A DNA stretch of 16,178 nucleotides from Oscillospiraceae bacterium (GCA_017398105.1 JAFQHF010000193.1:1-16178); one strand, 5' to 3'; shown: positions 6,718 through 14,554, numbered from the stretch's first letter. A program made the numbers and translations. Notes: a model not told the origin generated them from the sequence alone.

Positions 6718-7364
6718 CAAATCCGGAAGCATTTCTGAATATCCTTATACTTACCCATGACCATCAGGGACTTGCCCTCACACAGCAGGGTATCGGGGGT
6801 GATAAAGGAATCCAGTCTGCTTCCGCACTTCACGGCCAGAATGTTGATGTTGAACTTTTTTCGGATGTCCAGACCGCCAACGGTCTTGCCCATCCAGGGC
6901 CTGGGAATGGTCACTTCGAAGATGGCGTGGTCACCATCCAGCTCGATGTAGTCCAGAATATGGCTTGCGCTGTAGCGGATCGCCGTCCACCGAGCCATCT
7001 GCTTTTCCGGGTAGACCACCTCATCGGCACCGTTACGCAGGAGGAACTTTTCCTGCACATCGGTAGCTGCCCGGGATACTACCAGTTTTGCTCCCAGTTC
7101 CTTCAGCAGTGACGTGGTTTCCAGAGAGCTCTGGAAGTCATTACCGATGGCAACGATGCACACATCGTAATTGTCCACACCCAGAGATTCCAGAAAGCTC
7201 TGGCTGGTGGAGTCGCCGATCTGGGCGCTGGTGACATATGGAAGCACTTCCTGCACCAGTTCTTCCTTGTGATCCACCGCCATGACCTGGTGATTTAAGT
7301 CCCGGAGCTTCATGGCAATGTGCTTGCCGAAGCGCCCAAGGCCAATCAGCAATATGGATTTCAT
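6717..7364 (-). CDS. trkA: TrkA/KtrA-type potassium channel gating subunit (RCK)
   Basis: A 215-residue cytoplasmic regulatory subunit for the TrkH pore. The N-terminal RCK_N Rossmann domain opens with SILLIGLGRFGKHIA (G8-x-G10-x-x-G13), followed by an acidic residue after the second strand (AVDHKEE) and the family pattern QIGDSTSQSFLESLGVDNYDVCIVAIG. The RCK_C domain is about residues 135-215. The length fits the short one-RCK KtrA form, not the two-repeat TrkA of Proteobacteria. A longer frame reaches an ATG at 7394, but that ATG lies inside the palindromic repeat; the ATG at 7364 has GGGAGGG at the right distance and starts the conserved strand. Such proteins bind NAD(H)/ATP and, in Firmicutes, often c-di-AMP in RCK_C. 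Its stop overlaps the micro-ORF start. Confidence 0.9.
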   Translation of the reverse strand: MKSILLIGLGRFGKHIAMKLRDLNHQVMAVDHKEELVQEVLPYVTSAQIGDSTSQSFLESLGVDNYDVCIVAIGNDFQSSLETTSLLKELGAKLVVSRAATDVQEKFLLRNGADEVVYPEKQMARWTAIRYSASHILDYIELDGDHAIFEVTIPRPWMGKTVGGLDIRKKFNINILAVKCGSRLDSFITPDTLLCEGKSLMVMGKYKDIQKCFRI

Positions 7365-7387
7365 GTTCGTTCCCTCCCTTTTACATC

Positions 7388-7490
7388 CTGTCATTGCGAG
7401 GAGGGCAAATCCCGACGTGGCAATCCCTAAAGATTTCCGGTATTTTCAGGAGATTGCCACGCCAGTGTGCGCACTGGCTCGCAATGACAG
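7388..7490. repeat. Palindromic dispersed-type repeat inside the trkHA operon
   Basis: About 103 bp with nested inverted repeats: outer CTGTCATTGCGAG (7388-7400) with CTCGCAATGACAG (7478-7490), perfect over 13 bp; inner CGTGGCAATC (7416-7425) with GATTGCCACG (7452-7461), perfect over 10 bp; and a third hairpin GCCAGTG/CACTGGC (7461-7467/7472-7478). It fills nearly all the space between the trkH stop (7494) and the trkA ribosome binding site. The 'TCATTGCGAG' arms resemble short intergenic repeats scattered in many Clostridia and other bacteria (from memory, not searched). It has no coding capacity, so it would be a MITE- or REP-like element mobilised in trans. Confidence 0.8.
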
Positions 7491-7493
7491 TGG

Positions 7494-8825
7494 TTATCCG
7501 ACTGTGATCTTCTCCAGGGGTAATCTGGAGAGCGTATTTTTCGTTGCTGGCAGTGTGGCAAAGATCAAAGTCAGTCCGCCAACCCTGCCGAAGAACATCA
7601 GCATTATCAAAACCAGCCGGGAAACCGTTCCCAAACCGGGCGTGATCCCAAGGGTCAGACCCACCGTTCCAACAGCAGAGGCACTTTCAAACAGACAGGT
7701 CATCAGGGGAAGATTTTCCGCCCGGCTGATGATCATGCCGCCTGCCAGGAATAGGGTAATGTATAGAAGAAATACCGTTACAGCGTTTTTTACAGTATCA
7801 TCCGCGATCCTGCGGCCAAAGAACTGTCCGTTTTCCCGCTTCCGGAAGACTGCCACCGCGCAGGCTGCCAGTACGGCAAAGGTGGTGGTTTTCATACCGC
7901 CGGCTGTTGAGCCGGGACTGCCGCCGATGAGCATCAGCAGGCAGGTGAGCATTTGTCCTGTTTCACTGAGTGTTGTAAGATCCAGGGTATTGAAGCCAGC
8001 AGTTCTTGGGGTCACAGCCTGAAACAGGGAACCCCAGAACCGCTGCGAAGGAGAAAAGGAAGAAAACTCAAAGAAATAAAAATACAAAGCCGGAAGGAGA
8101 ATTAAGATTCCTGTGACTGCCAGGATCACTTTGCTCTGCATCCGATAACGTCTGATATGAATGCCGTTCTGACGAATATCCTGCCAGGTCAGGAATCCGA
8201 TACCACCGATGATGATCAGAAACATGATCGTCACATTCACCACCGGATGGGCTGCATAGGCAGTCAGCGAAGAATAGGGACTGTTCGTGCCCAGCAGATC
8301 AAAGCCTGCATTACAGAAAGCGGAAACAGAATGGAAAACCGCCAGCCAGATACCCTTCATTCCGAACTCCGGGATAAAAACTGTGGCAAGTGCAAGGGCG
8401 CCCACCAGCTCAAACAGGAAGATTCCTCGAAGAATAAATCCGGTAAAACGGACAATGCCGCCCACATGGTGGGCTGAGACCGCATCCTGCATGGTGCTTC
8501 GCTGCATAAGAGAGATCTTCTTGCCGGAAGCCATGGTAATGGCAGCCGCCACAGTCACCACACCCATTCCGCCGATCTGGATCAAAAACAATATCACTGT
8601 CTGGCCGAATACCGACCAATGAGTCGCCGTGTCATGCACCACCAGCCCCGTCACACAGACCGCAGACGTGGAGGTAAACAGGCAGTCAAGAAATGGCGTG
8701 ACTGTACCGGCCTGACTGGAAACCGGGAGCATCAGAACCAACGCACCAATCAGGATCACCAGTGCAAATCCATAAAGAATGATCTGTGAGGATGTGATCT
8801 TCCTTTTATGAAACAGCGCCCACAT
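7494..8825 (-). CDS. trkH: TrkH/KtrB-type potassium uptake pore
   Basis: A 443-residue membrane protein with four M1-P-M2 repeats forming the potassium path. The four filter segments are visible: SAVCVTGL (54-61), SAFCNAGFDLL (168-178), TPRTAGFNTLD (272-282) and SAVGTVGLTLG (383-393). The intramembrane gating loop of the third repeat is GGSPGSTAGGMKTTT (301-315), with the family's glycine- and small-residue-rich pattern. The length matches Ktr-type subunits. The start is ATG at 8825 with GGGAGG 7 bases upstream. It heads the minus-strand potassium module; the partner trkA follows after the palindromic repeat. A KdpE-like tandem site lies about 76 bases upstream, suggesting control by the kdpDE pair in the same cluster. 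Confidence 0.93.
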   Translation of the reverse strand: MWALFHKRKITSSQIILYGFALVILIGALVLMLPVSSQAGTVTPFLDCLFTSTSAVCVTGLVVHDTATHWSVFGQTVILFLIQIGGMGVVTVAAAITMASGKKISLMQRSTMQDAVSAHHVGGIVRFTGFILRGIFLFELVGALALATVFIPEFGMKGIWLAVFHSVSAFCNAGFDLLGTNSPYSSLTAYAAHPVVNVTIMFLIIIGGIGFLTWQDIRQNGIHIRRYRMQSKVILAVTGILILLPALYFYFFEFSSFSPSQRFWGSLFQAVTPRTAGFNTLDLTTLSETGQMLTCLLMLIGGSPGSTAGGMKTTTFAVLAACAVAVFRKRENGQFFGRRIADDTVKNAVTVFLLYITLFLAGGMIISRAENLPLMTCLFESASAVGTVGLTLGITPGLGTVSRLVLIMLMFFGRVGGLTLIFATLPATKNTLSRLPLEKITVG

Positions 8826-8852
8826 GGTAATACCTCCCTTATCTTTGGTATT

Positions 8853-8858
8853 ATCATA
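8853..8858 (-). promoter_or_regulatory. Candidate -10 of trkH
   Basis: The minus strand reads TATGAT here, 27 bases before the trkH ATG. No -35 resembling TTGACA is found at the right distance, as expected of a promoter needing an activator. Other weak -10-like sequences are nearby, so the assignment is tentative. Confidence 0.3.
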
Positions 8859-8900
8859 CGATACAGCGTATAAAAAGGGTGTTAAGAGTGTAAGTGACGG

Positions 8901-8917
8901 TATAAAGATTGTGTAAA
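8901..8917 (-). promoter_or_regulatory. Candidate KdpE-type tandem operator upstream of trkH
   Basis: On the minus strand, TTTACA and TTTATA are separated by 5 bases (TTTACACAATCTTTATA); the repeated unit AATCTTTA recurs with an 11-base period. OmpR-family regulators bind direct repeats with this spacing. The E. coli KdpE box, as I recall it, is TTTATA-N5-TTTACA: the same two half-sites in the other order. Its centre lies about 63 bases upstream of the start point implied by the TATGAT at 8853-8858. The repeats are seen; binding is inference. Confidence 0.5.
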
Positions 8918-8946
8918 GATTCGTAATAAATCACATAAATAATACG

Positions 8947-8982
8947 CCCCCTCCAATATAAAGAATCGGAGGGGGGTTTTTA
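8947..8982. terminator. Hairpin terminator between the CBS-domain gene and trkH
   Basis: CCCCCTCC (8947-8954) pairs with GGAGGGGG (8968-8975) around a 13-base loop. TTTTTATATAT follows on the plus strand. On the minus strand, where the CBS-domain gene ends 22 bases before the stem, only CGTATTATTT follows. It probably insulates trkH from the upstream minus-strand gene. Confidence 0.65.
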
Positions 8983-9003
8983 TATATCACATTTATAATG
9001 AAA

Positions 9004-10107
9004 TCAGTTTTCTTCTACGGTTTCCGGTTCCAGCACCTTGATTTGGGCAGATTCGATTCTGTGGTCATCCAGCTTCGTTACGGTGATGCACAAATTTCTG
9101 TAGGTAAAGTGGTCTCCCTGCTTGGGGATACGGCCCAGCTGTTCCATGATCCAGCCTCCAAGAGAAACGCTTTCAGAATCACATTCCACATCAAACTGAT
9201 CACAGAAATCGTCCAGAGAAACGGCACAATCCACCGCATATGTATTTTCCTCCAGCATACGGAAGGCTTCCTCTATCACGTCGTGTTCGTCCCAGATTTC
9301 GCCTACCAGTTCTTCCAGAATATCCTCCATGGTGACGATGCCCAGGGTACCGCCGTATTCGTCAATGACTACGGCAATATGGGACTTGTTGGACTGCAGC
9401 AAATGCAGCAGGTCATCCACCTTTTCCGTCTGATAGATAAATACCGGAGGGGCCATAATGTCCCGGATGGAGCCGGAGATCACACCAGTACCTCTGTATA
9501 AATCCTTCTGATGAATAACACCGACGATCTTATCAATGCTCTCCTCATAAACCAGCAGGCGGGAGAAACGGGTTTCCGTAAAGGCGTTGGCAATTTCCTC
9601 TTTGGAGGCTTCCGTGCTGACCGCTTCCAGATCTACCCTATGAGTCAGAATGTCCTTAGCCTGCAGATCGCCAAATTCCACTGCATTTCGCAGAAGCTCG
9701 CCCTCGTCTTCGTCCAGACCGCCCTCCTGCTCTACCTCTTCCAGCAGCATCAGCAGCTCTTCCTGGGACATTTTTCCCTCCTCGCTGGATTTTAACAGTT
9801 TGCCTACCAGTGTTTTCCACTGGGTGAACAGGAAATTCAAAGGTGTGCAAATGCACATCATGGCATGGATGATGGGAGCGGAGAACATGGCAAATTTCTC
9901 AGGATAGTCCTTGGCAATGCTCTTGGGGGTGATTTCGCCAAAGATCAGAACCACAATCGTGATCACAACAGTGGAAACCGTTGCACCGATATTACCTAGC
10001 AGCGCAACGAACAACAGCGTGGCTACATCGGTGCCGCAGATGCTGGCATACAGATTTCTGACCACGATATCATTATCACCCGGAATCGGGGTTTCCAGGT
10101 TTGTCAT
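9004..10107 (-). pseudogene. CNNM/HlyC-CorC CBS-domain protein with a foreign dehydrogenase N-terminus
   Basis: A 367-codon frame. From about residue 29 it is a CNNM-family (DUF21) membrane protein: ATLLFVALLG, then the family signature VVLIFGEITPKSIAKDYPEKFAMFSAP, two CBS domains (about 150-205 and 212-268, ending [27 protein letters not shown]) and a CorC_HlyC domain (about 285-360). Intact relatives have about 60-80 more residues at the N-terminus, including the first membrane helix and the conserved GNN segment; these are missing. Instead residues 4-27 read LETPIPGDNDIVVRNLYASI then CGTD, the N-terminal pattern of zinc-type medium-chain dehydrogenases (P-x-P-G-x-x-[DE]-V/I-x-V...CGTD). 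More dehydrogenase-like sequence lies upstream in another frame. No good ribosome binding site precedes the ATG. It is likely a deletion fusion and non-functional as a transporter, though the cytoplasmic CBS part could still be made. Confidence 0.7.
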
Positions 10108-10164
10108 ATGAATGTTCTTCTGTCCATCCTTTTTGGTCCATCCAATACAAATTCAAAAAGCAAA
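10023..10164 (-). pseudogene. N-terminal fragment of a zinc-type medium-chain dehydrogenase
   Basis: Minus-strand sequence reads, in one frame, FEFVLDGPKRMDRRTF up to a TGA at 10106-10104, and in the next frame TNLETPIPGDNDIVVRNLYA followed by SICGTD. Together they resemble the first 45 or so residues of an MDR alcohol/polyol dehydrogenase, including the C-G-T-D that carries a catalytic-zinc cysteine. A frameshift between about 10140 and 10107 separates the two parts, and the rest of the enzyme is gone: the CNNM sequence begins at about 10026-10020. It overlaps the chimeric gene entry on purpose, to mark the foreign part. Recognition is from motif memory only. Confidence 0.55.
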
Positions 10165-10213
10165 TTTAATTCTGAGCATCGAAAGTTTGCCTCTGTCTTT
10201 TTCCTGCCGGATA

Positions 10214-10222
10214 TGCTATGAT
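10214..10222 (+). promoter_or_regulatory. Extended -10 promoter of the moxR-VWA operon
   Basis: TGCTATGAT is an extended -10 (TGn plus TATGAT), 31 bases before the moxR ATG. It overlaps an alternative upstream ATG at 10218, which argues that the downstream ATG at 10254 is the real start. Confidence 0.5.
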
Positions 10223-10253
10223 ATATACGAATCGAAATATACGGAGGGATATC

Positions 10254-11165
10254 ATGCTGAATTTTTTGAAAAACGAGGGTGTCAGCCCAAGCATCATTGC
10301 AGAAGTTGAGCGATTTCGGGCGAGCTATTCCGCAGATAGCGGTTTGAGCTATCGAATCCCGGTCCCCCGCTATCTGTATTATGGAAAGGACATCTGGGAA
10401 GAGGCTATCACCGCACTTCTCTGCGGAGAGAACCTTCTGTTGGTTGGCCCGAAGGCAACCGGAAAGAACGTGCTGGCAGAAAATCTGGCCGCTGTTTTCC
10501 ATCGTCCCAGCTGGGATGTGTCCTTCTACATAAACACCGACGCTGCCACTTTGCTGGGAACAGACACCTTTGCCGACGGTGCTGTCACCCTGCGCAAGGG
10601 ACCGATCTACCAATGCGCGGAAAAAGGCGGTTTCGGTATTCTCGATGAGATCAACATGGCCAAGAACGAGTCCCTGGCGGTGCTGCATGCCACCCTGGAT
10701 TTCCGTCGCTGCATTGATATGCCCGGTTACGAACGTATCACCATGCACGATGCCACACGGTTCATTGCCACCATGAATTACGGCTATGCCGGAACCAGAG
10801 AACTGAATGAGGCCCTGGCTTCACGCTTTGTGGTTATTGATATGCCCGCAATCACAACTGACGGGCTGATCAAGCTGCTGTGCCGCGAATATCCGAACCT
10901 TCGCCCCACTTATGCCAGACATTTTGCCGGTCTGTTCCAGGACATTCAAAAGAAATGCGACGGCGGCGAGCTGTCCACCAAACCTTTGGATCTGCGCGGT
11001 CTGGTAGCAGCGGTTCGTCTGATGCAGACAGGACTGGAAGGCAATCGCGCACTGGAACTGGGTCTTGTCAATAAGTCCTTTGATGATTTTGAAAAGCAGC
11101 TGGTCAGAGATGTCATTCGGGCTCGTCTGCCGGGCACACTCACCTATAAGGATGTGTTTGTCTGA
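10254..11165 (+). CDS. MoxR-type AAA+ ATPase
   Basis: A 303-residue cytoplasmic AAA+ ATPase of the MoxR/RavA/CbbQ-NorQ group, chaperones that with a VWA partner activate or load metal into target enzymes. Walker A is GPKATGKN (65-72) with K71; the usual S/T after the lysine is N72, an oddity. Walker B is GILDEIN (D131, E132), sensor 1 is IATMN (N175) and the arginine-finger region is ELNEALASRF (R191). The start is ATG at 10254, with GGAGGG 6 bases upstream; a frame reaching 10218 would start inside the promoter. The stop overlaps the next gene's ATG as TGATG, so ATPase and VWA protein are made together. The client protein is not in the window. Confidence 0.88.
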   Translation: MLNFLKNEGVSPSIIAEVERFRASYSADSGLSYRIPVPRYLYYGKDIWEEAITALLCGENLLLVGPKATGKNVLAENLAAVFHRPSWDVSFYINTDAATLLGTDTFADGAVTLRKGPIYQCAEKGGFGILDEINMAKNESLAVLHATLDFRRCIDMPGYERITMHDATRFIATMNYGYAGTRELNEALASRFVVIDMPAITTDGLIKLLCREYPNLRPTYARHFAGLFQDIQKKCDGGELSTKPLDLRGLVAAVRLMQTGLEGNRALELGLVNKSFDDFEKQLVRDVIRARLPGTLTYKDVFV

Positions 11166-12862
11166 TGGAGATTCAGGAACAGGAAAAACGGCGAGCCAGC
11201 AATCTGATCTGGAATGCCGCCCAGGACTATGAATTTGATCCGGATTTTAAAGCCTTTGACGAAGAGGGCCGGGCAGATCTGTACTGGAACAGCATCATCG
11301 GCGCTGTCCGAAAAAACTACGGTGCTCAGCCCATTGAAGAACTGTTTTCCGCCCTGAAAGGCAGTGAAAATGAGGTTCTGTATGAGCAGCTGATTTGGTT
11401 GGGACTGGAAAACGCGGTTTACCAACGGGAAGCTGCGCTGCGACCCGCACTGCCTGCTTTGCGAAAGAGTTATGCCCAGCGGGTCATTGCCAGTGTACAG
11501 AGAGCCAACCTGCTGGAAATTCTGGAAGAGGCCCATTTTCGACGTGCGCTGGGCGAAAATCCTGTACTGACACCCTGGGATCGAAAGATTCTGGATGCAC
11601 TGGAATTTCCCAGTGATTGGGATGCCGAAACGCTGAGTACCCATGCGCTTCAGCTGCTGCATGACTGTTTCGGTTTTGTTCCCAGTCAGGGACAGGGTAA
11701 GCGGATAAAAAAGCACGGTCTCTTCCCCAGCAAGCAGAAAAACGAATTGTTTGAACCAACACCTGTCCGCAGATTCGGTCTCGGGTACTCTGAGCATGTC
11801 TCAGCCAACAATAAAGATCAAGCTGGACCTGCACGCCGGATTATCACGGACAAAAGTGCCGAACAGACAGAGGTTTTACTGAAAAAACATATTTCCGCCT
11901 ACTTTGGCGAGCCATTGTACGATGAACGCACCACCGCCGAGCTGGAACGGAAGCTGTGCGTGGACAGCCACAAAAACTGCCGTCTGTATTATGCGGTTGG
12001 CAGTGCTGAGTACGACCGTAAGCTGCGGGGACATTATGCCAAAAGACGCAAGTCTGCCCTGAAACAGATGGCTGCCAACCATGCAGCCTATGAATCAGAC
12101 GCCCTTCGCCACCGCAATTCAATCCTGCGCCTTACAGAGCGCATACGCAATGCCATGATGGCCTATCTTCAGCCCACTGTTAGCCGGACCTCTTCCGGTA
12201 TGCTGGATGCCGGCCGGGTGTGGCGTGGAGCGTATCTGGACGATGATAAAATCTTCACTCGTGTCATTCAGAGTGACCCCGGCAATCTATGTGTGGATAT
12301 CCTGCTGGATGCCTCCTATTCTCAGGTAAACCGGCAGGCGATGGTATCCGCCCAAGGGTATATGATCGCAGAAGCACTGACTCGCTGCAACATCCCGGTG
12401 CGTGTAAGTTCTTTCTGTTCAATCAGTGGATATACAGTTCTGACCCGCTACCGGGATTATTTTGAGCGGGATAAGAATGATCGCATCTTCCATTTCTTTA
12501 CCACCGGCTGTAACCGGGACGGTCTGGCACTGCGTGCGATTTGCCAGGAGATGGAATCCGCACCTTGTGAGCATAAGCTCCTGATTCTGCTGTCCGATGC
12601 GCGCCCCCATGACATTATCAAATTTAAGCAGAACGGTCATTATGTTGATTATGGTGAAGAAAATGGTATCTTGAATACGGCTGTCGAGGTGCGTTCGATG
12701 CTGCACCGCGGGATTGCCGTCATCTGTGTTTTTACCGGAGATGACGAGGATGTTCCTGCCGCACATACCATCTATGGAAGAAATTTTTCCCGTATCCGGA
12801 ATCTGGATCAATTCGCCAATACAGTAGGTACACTCATTCAGAATCAGATTCGCAGCCTTTGA
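11165..12862 (+). CDS. VWA-domain protein, NorD/CbbO-like partner of MoxR
   Basis: A 565-residue protein. The first 340 residues are mostly charged and helical with no domain I can name. The C-terminal VWA domain (about 374-563) has the MIDAS metal site D382-A-S384-Y-S386 (DxSxS), TTGCNRDG (446-453) as the candidate threonine loop and LLILLSDARPHDI (472-484) with D478. The latter, and the region YGEENGILNTAVEVRSMLHR then GIAVICVFTGDD, match the NorD/CbbO layout, including the tail in which the VWA domain ends near RIRNLDQFANTVGTLI. Such proteins bind the MoxR ring and a client enzyme. It is translated with moxR through a TGATG overlap. No signal peptide or membrane helix is evident, so it is probably cytoplasmic. 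No nitric oxide reductase or Rubisco genes are nearby. Confidence 0.82.
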   Translation: MEIQEQEKRRASNLIWNAAQDYEFDPDFKAFDEEGRADLYWNSIIGAVRKNYGAQPIEELFSALKGSENEVLYEQLIWLGLENAVYQREAALRPALPALRKSYAQRVIASVQRANLLEILEEAHFRRALGENPVLTPWDRKILDALEFPSDWDAETLSTHALQLLHDCFGFVPSQGQGKRIKKHGLFPSKQKNELFEPTPVRRFGLGYSEHVSANNKDQAGPARRIITDKSAEQTEVLLKKHISAYFGEPLYDERTTAELERKLCVDSHKNCRLYYAVGSAEYDRKLRGHYAKRRKSALKQMAANHAAYESDALRHRNSILRLTERIRNAMMAYLQPTVSRTSSGMLDAGRVWRGAYLDDDKIFTRVIQSDPGNLCVDILLDASYSQVNRQAMVSAQGYMIAEALTRCNIPVRVSSFCSISGYTVLTRYRDYFERDKNDRIFHFFTTGCNRDGLALRAICQEMESAPCEHKLLILLSDARPHDIIKFKQNGHYVDYGEENGILNTAVEVRSMLHRGIAVICVFTGDDEDVPAAHTIYGRNFSRIRNLDQFANTVGTLIQNQIRSL

Positions 12863-12907
12863 GCATCCACTGTAATTTATACCGCAGTACCATGTGTGCA
12901 AAATATA

Positions 12908-12973
12908 TTGTGAAAATCATGATAAGTGTCATCCAAGGGTTTTATATCGCAAGAATATATAATTATTTCACAA
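12908..12973. promoter_or_regulatory. Promoter region of the oxidoreductase-MFS operon with a spaced inverted repeat
   Basis: TTGTGAAA (12908-12915) and TTTCACAA (12966-12973) form a perfect 8-bp inverted repeat with arms 50 bases apart. Between them lies TATAAT (12958-12963), a perfect -10, though its -35 is poor; the implied start point is near 12970, inside the right arm. The half-sites resemble TGTGA/TCACA of Crp-type operators. A looping regulator is possible; the spacing could also be coincidence in AT-rich DNA. Confidence 0.35.
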
Positions 12974-12994
12974 ACTGACAAAGGAGTGTTTGCC

Positions 12995-14518
12995 GTGAAA
13001 ATTGCAATCATCGGTGCAGGATTGGGCGGACTTACCTTCGGTGCTTTTGCCGCAAAAGAGGGACATCAGGTACATATTTTCGACAAGAATGCTGCGCCCG
13101 GAGGTGTCGTTGCGCTGTTGGAGCATGAGGGCTACCGGTTTGAGCAGGGGCCTCTGCTTATGGGCGATATGCTGCCCGGGGAAAGCCTGTATGAGCTGCT
13201 GAAGGAGCTGGGCATTGAATTGCAGACAGAGCGGGCAGACCGGGATATCGTCATGCCGGACTACGACATGATCAAGCCGAAAGCCTACGGCGGCAAGTAT
13301 TGGCGCCGTGAACGGCTCAAATCGCTTTTTCCAGAGGATGCAGAAGGTATCGATGAATATTACAAAGTATACGACCATGTAATGCACTTACGATGGCTGG
13401 GCAGACAGCACCAGACCATTGGCATAAAAATCCGCACAGCTCTGGCCATGCTGAAGCTCAAAAAATATGCGGATATGAATGCAGATGAATTTACACGGTA
13501 TTTTTTTAAAAGTGAAAAAATCCGCACCCTGTTTACCGGCATTTTCGCCGATTTCTGTGCTGATCCCAAAGAGGTACAGGGACTTGGTGTGATTTTTATG
13601 AATTTTGAGAGTGCCTTCGATCTGCGTATTCCCATAGAAGAAGGGCAGCACTATTACGGCGGCTATGTATATTTTACAGGAGGCTGTCAAAAACTTCCGG
13701 AGGCACTGGCGGACTATATCCGTAATCATGGCGGCACGATCACCTACGGAGCGATTGTGGATAAGGTGCTTATTGAAAACAACACCGCAACCGGAATCCG
13801 CCTTTCCGACGGCTCGGAATTTGCAGCAGATATGGTAGTAGGCTGCGGAGCCGGAAAGGATTTCTTCGAATCCTGTGTGGGCCTGGAGCATATCAGCGAA
13901 GATTACCGTCGGATTCTGGAAAGCTATCTGCCTATGGAGGCAGTGTTTATGGTACATCTTGGCGTGGACTATGACCCTATGCTGTACCTGCGATCCCCTT
14001 TGACCTATTGCTACGGCATGTATGATCTCAGTGCAGCCACCCAGAAGCTTAGAAATCATATCTATCACGGAGGCCATGACGGTTATTTGATCTATGTGCC
14101 CAGCCATCATGCACCTGACTTTGCACCAAGAGGAAAACACTGCGTTACCCTCTATACCGTCTGTCCAGATACGCTGGCGGAAGGCAGTTGGGAAAGTGTG
14201 AAAGAACACTACGCCGATCAGCTGGTCGCATTGGCAGAAAAGCATCTGCCCGACCTTAAGAAGCACACGGTTACCCGTAAAATTATGACCGCCGCTGATT
14301 ACCGCAACTATACCCACATGAAAAAGAGCAGCTTTGGCGGCGTTGTTCCGATCTGGGGGCAGAAAAATCCGCCGCATGAAACCAGTGTGAACGGTCTGTA
14401 TTTTGTAGGACAGCAGAGCGAAAACGGCGGCGGTGTCGGTGCCGTTATGACAGGAGCAAGAGCCGCCTGGGAAAAAGCAAGGATTCTGCCTTCCAAACAG
14501 CAGAATTCTCTGAAATAA
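12995..14518 (+). CDS. FAD-dependent oxidoreductase, CrtI/phytoene-desaturase-like
   Basis: A 507-residue flavoprotein. The N-terminal dinucleotide-binding fold VKIAIIGAGLGGLTFGAFAA (G7-x-G9-x-x-G12) ends its second strand with an acidic residue (HIFDKN), followed by PGG, as in amine-oxidase/CrtI-type enzymes. The C-terminus has the second FAD contact NGLYFVGQQSENGGGVGAVM and then TGARAAWEKA, as in CrtI and related retinol-saturase-like proteins. An upstream GTG at 12926 would add 23 poorly conserved residues. The GTG at 12995 is preferred because AAGGAG lies 8 bases before it and the Rossmann strand begins at once. No carotenoid synthesis genes are present, so the substrate is more likely another hydrophobic or unsaturated compound. 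The following MFS gene is 36 bases away and probably co-transcribed. Confidence 0.82.
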   Translation: MKIAIIGAGLGGLTFGAFAAKEGHQVHIFDKNAAPGGVVALLEHEGYRFEQGPLLMGDMLPGESLYELLKELGIELQTERADRDIVMPDYDMIKPKAYGGKYWRRERLKSLFPEDAEGIDEYYKVYDHVMHLRWLGRQHQTIGIKIRTALAMLKLKKYADMNADEFTRYFFKSEKIRTLFTGIFADFCADPKEVQGLGVIFMNFESAFDLRIPIEEGQHYYGGYVYFTGGCQKLPEALADYIRNHGGTITYGAIVDKVLIENNTATGIRLSDGSEFAADMVVGCGAGKDFFESCVGLEHISEDYRRILESYLPMEAVFMVHLGVDYDPMLYLRSPLTYCYGMYDLSAATQKLRNHIYHGGHDGYLIYVPSHHAPDFAPRGKHCVTLYTVCPDTLAEGSWESVKEHYADQLVALAEKHLPDLKKHTVTRKIMTAADYRNYTHMKKSSFGGVVPIWGQKNPPHETSVNGLYFVGQQSENGGGVGAVMTGARAAWEKARILPSKQQNSLK

Positions 14519-14554
14519 ACATTGCTGCACAAAACTACCTAAGGAGACGGGAAT

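Noticed and set aside
7365..7394. N-terminal extension of TrkA (start at 7394)
   Set aside because: The upstream ATG lies in the palindromic repeat arm and has no ribosome binding site; the ATG at 7364 has GGGAGGG upstream and begins the conserved Rossmann strand.
7388..7490. CRISPR repeat or intrinsic terminator
   Set aside because: It is a single nested palindrome without spaced copies, and no T-run follows on the minus strand, so it fits a dispersed repeat better.
10218..10253. Longer MoxR start at 10218
   Set aside because: That ATG is part of the TGCTATGAT promoter element, so the transcript would start after it; 10254 has a good ribosome binding site.
10104..10748. 214-codon minus-strand frame antisense to moxR
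   Set aside because: Mostly the shadow of moxR; only its last 20 or so codons are interesting, as a dehydrogenase-like fragment, and are reported separately.
12926..12994. Longer oxidoreductase start (GTG at 12926)
   Set aside because: The extra 23 residues precede the FAD-binding strand without family resemblance, and a clean AAGGAG precedes the GTG at 12995.
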